Assembly: GCA_004519485.1 (NCBI GenBank)
Contig: CP038117.1
Location: 901,501 to 965,500, forward strand
Reading direction: 5' to 3'
DNA length: 64,000 nt
Source: Nannochloropsis oceanica
Lineage: Eukaryota > Sar > Eustigmatophyceae > Eustigmatales > Monodopsidaceae
Shown: piece after piece, positions 41,993-52,891 of the stretch
Numbering within the stretch: the first letter of the stretch is position 1
Layout: each line of letters opens with the position of its first letter
The notes under the pieces: model-generated
The model's database searches: none
Told to the model about the DNA's origin: nothing
What the model saw: the letters and a program-made list of their open reading frames with translations, nothing else
Program-made: the position numbers and the translations under genes

Positions 41993-44420
41993 CTAGGCGT
42001 CCTTCTTCCCCGTCGCCAGCGGGTTTTGAGTCATCCTAATCGGTGGCGGCGTCTCCCTTCTATCCGTCGCGTGCGATAACTTCGGTGAATTATGAGACAA
42101 GCTCCTCGCCCCTCTTCCTCCTCCCTCTCCTCCTCCTCCTCCTCCTTCATTCCCTCCGGCAGTCGGACTTCCTTGCATCTTGGTTTGGGTCGCTTCGTTC
42201 AACAATGATTGCAAGTCTGCTGCCGATGAGGACTTGCGGACATATTCTTCCCATTTGACGGTTTTGTCAGTGTAGAGACTCCCAAGTTCAGGGCCGATCT
42301 GGTGGATGTAGGCGCGGATTTCCCGTTGTAGCTGCGCGCGTTCCGCGGGGAGGGTCGCCATTTTTTTGCGGGCTCCGGGTGAAAGACGCATGACGACGGG
42401 TTTGAGGTCCTTTGCATCCACCATGCCAGCTTCTGTGGCCATGACCCCAAGATAGGAGAAGAGGGGACAGGAGAAGAAGAGCACGGCGACGGTGGAGGGC
42501 TGGAGGGAGGTATACCGTAGAAGGAGAATGGCATACACGATCCACAGGGTTGGGACCAAGACAATCGACAGAGTGATTTTCTTGCTCATCACCACATCCC
42601 TAGCCTCGATCTTCACCCGGGATGCCGCCAAAGCCTTTTTCTGCTCCCGACTCGAAACAATCCGTGCAATCAACCCCACTGGCGCATTCAATACCAAGCT
42701 CGGCATCATCGCCAACGTCAAAACCAAAAACAAGTGCGCGATCGTGTAACACAACTTTAAGTAATCATCCTGCTCCAGTGTCGGCACTTGGTAATCCCTC
42801 AACCCCAACGTGTGTAACGTTTTCTGGTAATCATTTAACCTCCTCTCCAGCTCCACCAACGCCGCCGGTCTATGGTCCCCGTACTTGTTCATTAAAATTT
42901 TATAACCCTCGGCAAACCGCCGGTTCAGATCCATCTTCTCCTGTGGGCTCGGAATCCAATTATCCTTCTGAAAAAGCCTCCGTGCCGTGTACACCAAGTG
43001 CAACGCGTGGTAATCAGGCGCCGTCACAAGCGTCGCCCTCATCCCTTCCTCCACGTTGGTCAGAAACTGGTGGTACGCCTCCCGTCGATTGGTCTTGTAC
43101 AACTCCGCCAACTCTTCCGGCACCCGAATCGGTGGGCCAAACTCTACCACCACCCGTCCACGAAAGCGGTGGCCCCGGAAGTAGTTCAATCCCACGGGGA
43201 CAATGGGCACTGTGATGTTGTATTTATCCACCATGCCGCAGGCGATGAGAGCAATCCCTACCTTGAGGGGCAGCAGGTCGGTCCGGTCGTGCGAGCCGCC
43301 TTCGGGAAAGATGCCGATGCATTTCCCGTGCTTAAGGTGCTCGAAAACAGCGTTGTAGACACGGGACTGGTCCACTTTCCCCAGTTTTTCAAAGGGCGAG
43401 GCGGGGGTCGGGGAGGGGGGAGGCAAAGGTCCGTTTTCAGAGAGCGTCAGCTCGGTGTCGGAGGTAATGGATTCGACTTTAAACTGATCTGCGCTCCCTT
43501 TGAGACGCAGCTTGTCGCCGGGAACGAGCTCGCGAATGAAGGCGGTTTCTTGTCCCTTGACAGAGCGCCCGGACATGACGATGGTGCCTTGCATGAGCTT
43601 CGCGCTGTCTTGAGGACGGGTGACGGGCACGGCGCCTGCGAGCTTTGCAAACGTGCCGACGACGGGGTGGTTGTAAGACTTCTCGGCGATGAGGAAACCG
43701 ACGCGGTGTTGGGCCGTGGTTAGGACCATGATACCGTCAACGAATTGATTGGAATGGTTCCCGGAGAAGATGACGGGGCCGTGTTTCGGGATGTTGTCGA
43801 TACCCACAATGTCGACTTGACGGAAGAAGATGGAGAGGATGGAGCGGAAGAAGACTCGGACGCCGTCGTAGAGGAATTCTCGGGAGTGGGTGAGGAAAAG
43901 GTGGCCGAGCATGACCAGGCAGGGGTAGGCGAACCATCGGGAGGGGATGCCGAGAGAGGCGGCGATGACTTTGACGGGGCTGTGACGATAGGATTGAGTG
44001 TGTTTGTGTATATATGTGTGAAGGATATGAGAGGAAGAATTCAGCAAAAACAGGAGGATTCGTTGCTAGGCATTATGTGCAGGCGTGGATTGGAAGAAGT
44101 TTCGTAAGGAATGGTGTACGTGTGACTTCTGTGGAAGGAAGTTAAGGAGAAGCTCGCCCATTACAGCATAAGGGGGCGTATACAGCGCCAATACAGGAGT
44201 AGAGCATGCAATTGAAGGCGGTACATACTCATGCAGACACACATTGTGTGTCTCAGTGTGAAGTGTCCGTGTCGTCGTGTTGAAAGAAGCAAGGCATGTT
44301 TGAGGACAGAATGACTTACTTGGGATCAATGGCCAAAAGAATGACAACGATTAGGCCATACGCCAGATTGTTCTGGTTCTTATCAGCCTTAATGACCTCG
44401 ATGGTGCTGCGAGACGGCAT
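41993..44420 (-). CDS. ER glycerol-3-phosphate acyltransferase, SCT1/GPT2 type
   Basis: Proposed join is 44420..44320 and 43979..41993 (695 aa). The large exon carries the PlsC domain in yeast SCT1/GPT2 form: GPVIFSGNHSNQFVDG (motif I), VPVTRPQD, a long insert, IGIFPEGGSHDRTDLLPLK (motif III) and VPIVPVGLNYF (motif IV). Two hydrophobic spans follow (near 42,700 and 42,500), then a hydrophilic Gly/Ser tail. The first step of glycerolipid assembly is acylation of glycerol-3-phosphate (or DHAP) at the ER. The first exon encodes MPSRSTIEVIKADKNQNNLA and a hydrophobic span (YGLIVVILLAIDP); it joins by phase 2 through a 340-base intron to PVKVIAASLGIPSRW. If that exon is wrong the start would be the Met at 44047. 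Confidence 0.88.
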
Positions 44421-44752
44421 AGTTTTGTTGCCTGGGCGTGGAACGGATGTGCTTGATTCGCAATAAGCCCTGGTGGCCTTGGTTGCCGGCCTTGTTCCTT
44501 GCGATGGCCGACAGTCCCACGGAGAAAAATTACAGTCACCGGCACCTCCGGACGCGTGCCTGTGTATCGTGTATGGTATGTGGGAGGCAGTGTGAGTGCT
44601 GATGGATTTACGAAGCCCAGAAGCAAGCTTGTCTTCAACTCATCGTTCGTTAAGATGGACCTGGCGGTCCTGATGCCATAGGGCCTCTCCCTTGGCAAGG
44701 AGGTCAAACCAGGTGACTCACACCCTACACTCCACAACACACGACAGATAGC
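44421..44752. promoter_or_regulatory. divergent intergenic region, GPAT / TraB gene
   Basis: 332 bases between opposed starts; shared promoter region. No known element recognised. Confidence 0.5.
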
Positions 44753-46111
44753 ATGCGTCCATCATCATCGTGGTCCGCAGTAGTCCTCCTACCAATAGCA
44801 GTGGCGGCGCTGTTGATAGTCCCAACCGAGACATTTTTCTTGGGGTCCAAGACCAGCTTCACGACCTCCCCACCCCATGCCCTGGCATCTCGAACAAGAA
44901 GGATGGTCGCGAACGTGGCCATGCAGGAGCAGGAAGAGACGACAAAGGTGACAAGCAGAGCAAAGGAGGTCACTACTGCTCACCGCCGGGCAGTTTTTGC
45001 CACGACCGCAGGCGCGCTGACCTCCTCCTGGCTGCTTTCCTCGTCCTCCTCATCCTCGCCCAACAAGGGCCAGGCAGCCACCCTGCCCACGGCAGCCTCG
45101 CCCACTACACCAGTTGTTAAGGGCAATGGGGTTTGTAATGATGCTATCTCCCACCTCCGCAACCCCAAAACGGGACAAGACATCTATATGATCGGCACTG
45201 CGCATATCAGCAATGAAAGTGCCATCCTTGTCCGCTCCACCATCAGGGCCCTCCGTCCACAAACTGTTATGCTTGAGCTCGACGCCAGCCGCATCGGCCG
45301 TCTTGCCAGCGCCGACAACAGCACTTCAGTTCCTCCATCTTCTCCGTCGGCATCCACCACCATCACCGCCTCCAGCGCCACCCAAGATCCTTCCCTCCCT
45401 CCCATCAAATTTATCATCCCTCCCCCCCCCCTTGGCTCCATCCTTCCCCCCACCAACGCCCCCTCCCTCCTTCCCAAACAAGGTGAAGGGAAAAAAGGCT
45501 TTCTCAAAGCCGCTCTGGGGGAGCTGACGCGCGCAGGGAGCAATTTTCGCGAGAAATTGATAGGTGTGGGTGCAGTGGTGGTGGGACAGGTTATTTCGGG
45601 TCTGTATAGAGGCTTGGATAAAATGGGATTTGTGTCTGGACAGGAATTTATTGTGGCAATGGAGGAGGGGAGAAAGGTAGGTGCGGATCTGTTGCTCGGA
45701 GATCAGAATGTGCAGGTGACGTTGAGGAGGCTTTCGGATGCCTTGTCGAAGAGCGAATTGGTAAAGGTCCGGGAGATGGAATCGCCTACGCGTTCTCCGG
45801 CGGCAAGAGAGTTGGAAGCACGAGGGATTAAGATGGGGGGGAATGATAAGGCGGAATTAGCGGTGGCGGTTGAGGCGTTAAAGGAGCGGGCGTCGGTGCG
45901 CGCGTTGATGAGTACGTTGCAGAGTGAGTTGCCCGAGGTTTATAAGGCGATGATAGAGGAGAGAGATGCGTATATGAGTGCGAGTTTGTTGGGATGTAAG
46001 AGTAAGGTGATTGTGGGGGTGGTAGGCATCGGGCACCTGGATGGGATCGAGCGCAATTTGGGGAGAGAGGGTTTTGTGAGCGTGCCGTGTCGTCTTGCAC
46101 AGGGGCAGTAA
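44753..46111 (+). CDS. plastid TraB-domain protein
   Basis: 452 residues, one exon. A signal peptide (WSAVVLLPIAVAALLIVPTET) precedes FFLG, a plastid-type address. A second hydrophobic stretch after an Arg pair (HRRAVFATTAGALTSSWLL) could be a Tat-like lumen signal. The TraB/PrgY/GumN domain starts at about residue 140: IYMIGTAHISNESAILV, LRPQTVMLELDASRIGRL, then after a Pro/Ser insert VISGLYRGLDKMGF, VGADLLLGDQNVQVTLRRL and the end VGVVGIGHLDGIERNL. The domain is shared by bacterial pheromone-shutdown proteins and eukaryotic TRABD; some members are proposed metalloproteases. Function in plastids is unknown. Confidence 0.88.
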   Translation: MRPSSSWSAVVLLPIAVAALLIVPTETFFLGSKTSFTTSPPHALASRTRRMVANVAMQEQEETTKVTSRAKEVTTAHRRAVFATTAGALTSSWLLSSSSSSSPNKGQAATLPTAASPTTPVVKGNGVCNDAISHLRNPKTGQDIYMIGTAHISNESAILVRSTIRALRPQTVMLELDASRIGRLASADNSTSVPPSSPSASTTITASSATQDPSLPPIKFIIPPPPLGSILPPTNAPSLLPKQGEGKKGFLKAALGELTRAGSNFREKLIGVGAVVVGQVISGLYRGLDKMGFVSGQEFIVAMEEGRKVGADLLLGDQNVQVTLRRLSDALSKSELVKVREMESPTRSPAARELEARGIKMGGNDKAELAVAVEALKERASVRALMSTLQSELPEVYKAMIEERDAYMSASLLGCKSKVIVGVVGIGHLDGIERNLGREGFVSVPCRLAQGQ

Positions 46112-46264
46112 AAGGGGGATTGAATGAAGTAGAAAGCAGTATACGATAAATTAGGTAAGAGTAACATGCGAATGAATCATTTTGTTAGTGAGAGCGTTTC
46201 GCTGTTTTTCATGTGCTTTTAAACACATGTTTACGTACGCGTCTATAAATGTATACAGTATTAC

Positions 46265-46307
<43 letters not shown>

Positions 46308-46957
46308 ATACATATATATAGATAGATAGATATATACATATATGTATGTATACGAGTATGTGTATGTGAGGTGTGTGTATGTATTAATTCTTCTTTCGTT
46401 GTGGTGGGTTATGCCTTTTTAAAACGTCTTCCACTCGCGGTTTCAGGTGGTGGTCGTCACCTCGTCGTCGTCTCCCAGAAGCCTTCCACATTGCTTGCCG
46501 CGAGCTAGTCGAAGGTGGTGACCCTTCTGTCCCCGCTATCAACCCTGCCTATGTTTTTATTGCCTTTCGTTTGACTTTCACCCTTCCATGAGCTCTATTC
46601 TAAAAGCAGATTAAGGCTCAACTCCTTTACCCCACCTACCCATGCTTCCTACTTACCACACAACTGGTCAATGATTAAAGGAAATGTAATGTACAAACAC
46701 GTGAACATCCGCTGCAGCCACCGCTCGAAAACGCACACGCAAATGCATGCATGCTTATTCCCCACTTACGCACCGAACAAAGGCTCATTCCTCCCCTCCC
46801 CCCCTTCCCCCCAAACACAAGGACACACACACACGCTCACACACATATCAATCAGTCAAACCGCAAGCGGCACTGCTCCTTACACACACAGCATCCCTCT
46901 CTATATCGCCCTTTTGTCATTTGTGCCTTCCTTGCTGCCTTCCGTGTCACAAGAAAT
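46112..46957. other. convergent intergenic region with AT microsatellite
   Basis: 3' regions of the TraB and Rieske-like genes. Contains the TA/GATA microsatellite at 46262-46350. No gene seen. Confidence 0.5.
46262..46350. repeat. AT/GATA microsatellite
   Basis: Mixed (TA)n, (CATA)n and (GATA)n run in intergenic DNA, likely variable in length. Confidence 0.9.
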
Positions 46958-47680
46958 TTAAAGCACAATCATATCAGTGGAAGGCCTCTTGACCTTCAAC
47001 GGTGAGATCTTCGCGTACAACTTCCCATCCGGCATAATCTTAGTCGGATGCACTTCAATGTCTTTCATCTCTCCCTTCTTGAAGAAAAAATTCCCCATGC
47101 TCTGCCCCAGGTCCAACCCCCCGCTCTTAGGCTTCACGGCCTTACCCGTCAAGATGGAGTGCCTCATCCCACACACCTTGCAAGTAATCGACGTGTTATC
47201 CTCCTGCTCCATACGCGGCTCCTGGACAATCGGCCCGTTCAACAAGGGAAATGAACAACGACCGCAAGACGAGTCAACCAACTTGACATCGCCCTTGTGA
47301 CGGATGAGGATGAAGAAACGGTCCTTCAAGTAAGACTGGTCCCAAGTCGAGCGCAGGATGAGGGGTGTCTGGCTGTTTTCCTCCACAGGCAGGGTTTTGA
47401 CGTCCTCCCACGCAAGCTGCCACCCGACCAAGGAGTCTTTGTCCTCCTCTTCCTTCCCGTCTGTGCCAGCCGTCGTCGCGGCGGCCTCCGTTTGTTGGCC
47501 GTCGGTAGTGCTCTGGAGCTCCCATCGCAGAGGTACGCGCGGTACGAATGCAGAGGCACTGCTGGCCATGCTGCTGGTGATGGCGGATGCCGGCGCTAAG
47601 CCAGCGGAGGGCGCTGTTGGGAGCATAAATGCAGAGGCTGTAGCGCACAGCGCGCTGGCGAGTACAAGGATACGAGACAT
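46958..47680 (-). CDS. plastid Rieske-fold-like protein with CxxC...CxxC
   Basis: 240 residues, one exon. The signal peptide MSRILVLASALCATASA is cut before FMLPTAP, a near-perfect stramenopile plastid motif. The core (about 120-200) follows a Rieske layout: FILIRHKGDVKLVDSSCGRC, SFPLLNGPIV, then ITCKVCGMRHSILTGKAV. A true Rieske cluster uses C-x-H and C-x2-H; here the first site is C-G-R-C and the second C-K-V-C-G-M-R-H, so four Cys could hold zinc or an altered cluster. Rieske-like proteins without the usual ligands exist in chloroplasts (PSB33/TEF5). Its role is open; a photosystem assembly or redox part is possible. Confidence 0.85.
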   Translation of the reverse strand: MSRILVLASALCATASAFMLPTAPSAGLAPASAITSSMASSASAFVPRVPLRWELQSTTDGQQTEAAATTAGTDGKEEEDKDSLVGWQLAWEDVKTLPVEENSQTPLILRSTWDQSYLKDRFFILIRHKGDVKLVDSSCGRCSFPLLNGPIVQEPRMEQEDNTSITCKVCGMRHSILTGKAVKPKSGGLDLGQSMGNFFFKKGEMKDIEVHPTKIMPDGKLYAKISPLKVKRPSTDMIVL

Positions 47681-48402
47681 GATTATTGGATGATCGATCT
47701 GTCGGAGTATAGGGTGTGACGTCGTCGTGAGTTAAGTTAGAAGGCAGCGCAGCACACGAAAAATTGGTCGAACCGGGGGCCATGGAGATTTTACGCCCAG
47801 CCATCGATCTTCAGGAAAGGTTGTAGAGCGTAGCGTCGGTGCCAATACCAGCTAGCGGGCACATTGCGGACGATTAAGAACAACATAAACGATCCAGTCA
47901 GCGCCTGGGGAGTGTTCTGCATAATGGGATGTGGTGGGTGCCTGTGTTTTGGATCAGGGAGTGGGCAAGCCTCATCATCGAGGCAGGAAGGCAGTCACAA
48001 GTTTATAATCAGGCCTACGCAATACAGACCTGGAAAACAAAAAGTTCGGGGACAAGAGGTGGAAAGAAGGGTGGGTGCCTGCGCAGGGATGTGTGCTGTC
48101 GTCTGATCTTTGCTGACAAAGCCATATGAAGCGGGGTTGCCCTCATTCACTGTGTTTTTCTCGACGGCACATTTCTAGCGCTGCGAAAAGAAGACCGATT
48201 GAAATAGTGCCCGACCTGTGCGGATTCACCGCTTCAAAACATAGGGAGTACTCTGCGGAGCTGCGGGTAGCCGTGGGTTTTTACCCTGCCGGCAACATAC
48301 CTCAAAAACCTCCCCCCCTTGCTTCTTGTTCGCTCATCCATGATTCCACACGCACGCTCCCCGCACGACAACACAGGCATTACACGCCGGGCGACGTCAA
48401 GG
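47681..48402. promoter_or_regulatory. divergent intergenic region, Rieske-like gene / MRE11
   Basis: About 720 bases between opposed starts. Short frames only. Confidence 0.45.
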
Positions 48403-51400
48403 ATGGGTGAACCATGGTACGTTCGACTAGATGGTCTTTGTCTAGAGGATACGTTGTGAAGCCGTGGCATTCACTCTGCTGCTCAGCCCGCTCCGTTTTT
48501 CTAAGGCCTCTCAGTCATGCTCTCTTGCAGCCCCATGTGTGGTTCCCATACCACGGTCCCTACCCGCCAGCAGCTGGAAACTACCGCATGATTTGCGCGT
48601 ATCAGCCTGCATGCTCACGCACCATCTTGTGTACTCAGACCATGCCGCATGCTTCGCCATCTCATGGCGTTTTTTTCTGCGTACCCCCCCGCTTCTATTC
48701 TCTTGCCCTTCCTCAATTCGCTTGTAACCCCAATCATTTATATCATTGTATGGCTAAAGAACAAAGACATCCATTCTTTCTTCCCTCATCCCTTTTGTCA
48801 CATCTCAAAGTGCTCAAACTCCCCCCAAAACCCCAACCCCCCTGCTCTTTTTTCTTCCCCTTCCCGCACAGCGCCCCAAACGAGCTCCTCCTTGAGCCAC
48901 CTGACGAGAACACGCTCCGCATCATGATCGCAACCGACAACCACGTAGGCTTCCTGGAGCGGGACCCCGTCCGAGGTCCTGACTCGTTCGCGGCGTTGGA
49001 GGGTAGGTCTGGTCGACTAAATTGGCCTGCGTACTGGAGAGGATAGCTTTTGGCTATCGATTCTTAATATCACCTTTTCATTACCCCCGTGTATCTCAAT
49101 CACTGTCATAAATATAACCATAAGTATGATTTGTTTGTTCAAGAAGAAAATGTGGTCCTGGAGGGGATTTCCGGGTCCTCTGCGCAAGACTCACCGCCCA
49201 CCACCTATCTACCCACCCACCCTCCCCTCCCTCCCTCCCTCCCACCCTCCCCTTTTCTGCGCCTAGAAATCTTCCTCCGCGCCAAGGAATACCACGTGGA
49301 TTTCGTCCTGCTCGGTGGGGACTTGTTTCACGACAATAAACCCTCGCGCAAGACCATGCATTCGACGATAAGCATCCTCCGTCGCCATTGCCTCGGGGAT
49401 GATCCCGTCTCTTTTCAAGTTATATCCGAGCCCCCGCCCCAGGGCGGGACGGAAGGCACGATGGACGGCATGAACAAAGTAGGGAACTTCGCGCACGTCA
49501 ATTATGAAGACCCGAATTACGCGGTGGGACTGCCAATTTTTTCGATTCATGGCAATCATGATGACCCCTCCAGGGACGGGAACACGGAGCCTTTGTCGGC
49601 GATGGACTTGTTGAGTGTCACCAACCTGGTCAATTATTTCGGAAAGGCATCCGCTACTGACAATGTGGAGGTGAGCCCTCTGTTGTTGCGGAAGGGGGGC
49701 ACCCTGATGGCGTTGTACGGGCTGGGGAACATGAGGGATGAACGCTTGAATCGGATGTGGCAGAAAAAGAAGATCAGGTTCCTTAGGCACCGACCCACGG
49801 GCAGGGACGAGGAGCAGAAGGATTTCTTCTCGCTTTTTGCATTGCACCAGAACAGGGATACGGGAAGGGGACAGAAAAATTGTGTGCAGGAGAGCATGAT
49901 TCCCGAGTGGATGGATCTGGTGGTGTGGGGGTACGTCAAGTGAGGGGGAGGGAGGGAGGGAGGGAGGGAGGGAAAAGGAAAAGTGAATGAGTTTTCATTT
50001 TCCTGTGGCCAAAACAACCAATTACATATTTCCTCCCTCCCTCCCCATCCCTCCCCCTCCCTCCCCCCCCCCCCGCATCCAGACACGAACACGAATGCCT
50101 CGTCCGCCCCACCCGTTCGCTTGCCGGTGGTTTCTTCATCTCCCAGCCCGGGTCCTCTGTTGCCACCTCGCTGGTGGAAGGAGAGGCGACTCCGAAGCAA
50201 GTCGGCGTCCTAGATGTGAGGGAAGGAAATTTTCGTCTCTTCCCCGTTCTCCTCCGACAGGTATGGCCCTCTTCTCTCTGTGCTCCTCTGTCTTCTTCCC
50301 TTCCTTCCTCTTCTTCAAGGACACAATTTTATTACACACCTCTCCCTCCCGCCTTCGCATTTCTCAGGTCCGTCCCTTCATCCTGAAGGCAATCCGCCTC
50401 TCGGCTATCGAGGGCCTGGATCCCAATCATCCCAAGGTCGAAGAACACGTCACCCTCGTCCTCGAAAAGCAGGTGTGGGCGCTGATCGAGGAAGCGAGGG
50501 AGGAGCACCCGCCCCCTGGCCCCCTTCCTGGACAGACCTTCTCTTTGCTTCACCCAGAGCAGGTTCTCGTGCGGCTTAAGGTTGAATACACCGGATTTTT
50601 TACGATCAACAATCAGCGGTTTGGGCAGCGATTCGTTGGACACGTGGCGAACCCCTCCGACATTTTGTTGTTTCACAAGGCGCGGAGGCTGGGGGGGAGG
50701 GAGGAGGAGGAGGAGGAGGAGGGAGGGGGGGGGGGGGAAGAGGAGGAAGGGCGGGAGGGGGGGGGATGAACGGTGTGGAGGGGAAAGAGGGGGGGAGGGA
50801 GGGGAGGTGAAGGTGGAGGACCTGGTGCGGGCTGAGATCGAGGGGTCGGACAAGAGGTTGAAGTTGATGACTGAGCCGGAGTTATATTTAGCCTTGGACG
50901 ATTTTGTGAACAAGAACACGACGAGTGCGATTAGCGACGTGGTAGACGTGGCGTTGGAAGAGACGAGGAGGGAGTGGAAACGGAACCCGGGGATGGAGGT
51001 TGGGGAGGTGGGGGGTATGCTGGCCGCCATGGCTGCGGTGCAGGAGAAGAGACGGAGGAAGGCAGATGGGAGAGGAGTGAAATCTCGAAAAGCTGCTCAG
51101 GAAGGGAACGAGGCAGGGGCCGGGTTGAAGAGGATGAGGGGGGGGGTGAGTGATGAGGAAGAGGGAGAGGAGAGCAGTGAGGTGAGCGGCCGAGGGGCGG
51201 CAGCGGTGGCGGCGAAGAGGAAGGATAAGGTGGCTGCAACAGCAGCTTCTGGCAAAAGGGGAGAAAGAGATCGCGCGGGCAGCACGAGGAACGAAGAGGA
51301 GGACGAAGAGGAGGGCGACGACGACGATGAGGACGAGGATGCAATGACATATTTTAGCAGCAGGAGCCATGGTGGTGGGAGGGGGGGGGGGCGTAAGCCA

Positions 51401-52246
51401 GCAGCAGCAGCAGCAGCAGCTAAAAAGAAGCCGCCGTTGGCTCCGGCCAATGGTAAGGGATGGGCGAGCCGGAAAAAAGCTGAAGAACATGGGGAGGAAG
51501 AGGAGGACGTGGTCGATATTGCTGGTGATTCTGATTCGGATGTCATTGAGATGGTGGAGCCGAAGCAAGGAGGAGGAAGGGGAGGGAGGGGGGGAGGGAA
51601 AGGGGGAGGGCGAGTGGCGGCTTCGGCGGCAACCAAAAAGCGAAAGAAAGCCGTGGCCCCTTCGGAAGGTGACAAGGAGAAGGTGGAGGAAGAGGAGGGG
51701 GTGGAGGAAGAGGAGGAGGACGACGACGAGGTGGACTCAGATTCGTTCCACGAGGGTGGTGGATCGAGCAATTGCGACAACGAGGACGACAACGACAGTG
51801 ACAGCTACGATGATGGGGAGGGAAGGCGATCAAAGGGGAGGGGGGATAGGAAAGCCCCCGCCAAGAAGGCCACAACTGCCAAGGGCCGAGGGAAGGTTAT
51901 GGCCCCCCCAGTGAAGCGCGGGAAGACACTTGTTGCTGCTACTCCGACGAAGGTGGGAGGGAAGGGATCGACGGCAGCAGCAGCAGCAACCTTACGCGTG
52001 ATTCCTTCTTGGCAGACGTCCCAGAGGAGTCAGCTGTCGTCTTTAGCGGCCATAGATGGTGGTGGTGGAGGAGGAGGAGGAGGAGGAGGAGGAGGAGGAG
52101 GGAATAAGCGAGTAGGAGAGGGAGGGCGAGAAGGAGGGGGGAGGAAGGCCAAGACGGGAGGGGTTGGGGGAGCGACCGGTGAAGTGGTGGCAGTGGAGGA
52201 TCAAGACATGGATTTTGACTTGGAGATGTTGTCGAGAAATCCATGA
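48403..52246 (+). CDS. MRE11: MRE11 double-strand-break repair nuclease, frame broken at a poly-G run
   Basis: Exons: 48403..48416 (tentative), 48872..49002, 49267..49930, 50083..50260 and 50368..52246. Motifs: MIATDNHVGF, LLGGDLFHDNKPS, FSIHGNHDDPS and, across a splice, VVWG-HEHECLVRP. MRE11 is the Mn-dependent nuclease of the MRE11-RAD50-NBS1 complex. The conserved part runs to QRFGQRFVGHVANPSDILLFH, then continues after a Glu/Gly stretch as VEDLVRAEIEGSDKRLKL, but in the next reading frame. A run of 13 G (50725-50737) lies between; one G too many would explain the shift, and an intron is less likely. The C-terminal 450 residues are acidic/basic and Gly-rich. The tiny first exon encodes MGEPC and rests on phase alone. 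Confidence 0.9.
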
Positions 52247-52891
52247 AAGGAAGGAAAGGGATAGATGGGAGGCGGAGAAGGGGAAAGTCCCGGATTTAAT
52301 GAAAGGCAGTTTGTGAGTAGACAAGGAGGGAGGAAAGAGGGGGGCGTAGCGGTGAGAGGTAAGTAGATAATAGATAAGATCCTTTGTCTCTGCCTGTGTG
52401 AATCTGCGTGACTGTGTGTCTGTGTGCATGTTTTCGTGTCGAGGGGAAGGAAGGGAAGCGAGAGGAAGAAAAGGGAGAGGAAAAGAGTACGTGCCGAAGC
52501 CATGCTGAGAGAGTGTTAATTGCGAACACACGAGAGGAGCAAGCGATCAATAGATGGGAAGGAAGGGGGGGAGAGCTGAAGAGGGGTAGGAGAAGAGAGA
52601 AGGGGGAAGAGCATGGACGAAGTACAAATAGCAGTCATAACGCCTACATTCCATCAAGCGGGTTGCATCGAAGCCTAGCCCTGTATGGGCAGCGGAGATA
52701 CGAGCATTAGGAGGATGGAAAGTAAGAAACGAATCAGTTAACAAGCAATTAAAAGCACACACGCACGTCGAATCCATTCGAGAGAAAAGATGAAAAGAAC
52801 GAATAATAGGACAAAAACGAGAACCCATCGAAACAGACATTTCTCCAAAACGCATTTTCTTTCACACGCCCCTCCTTTCTTCCCTTCCCCT
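52247..52891. other. convergent intergenic region
   Basis: 645 purine-rich bases between the MRE11 and LSM1 stop codons. Nothing seen. Confidence 0.5.
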
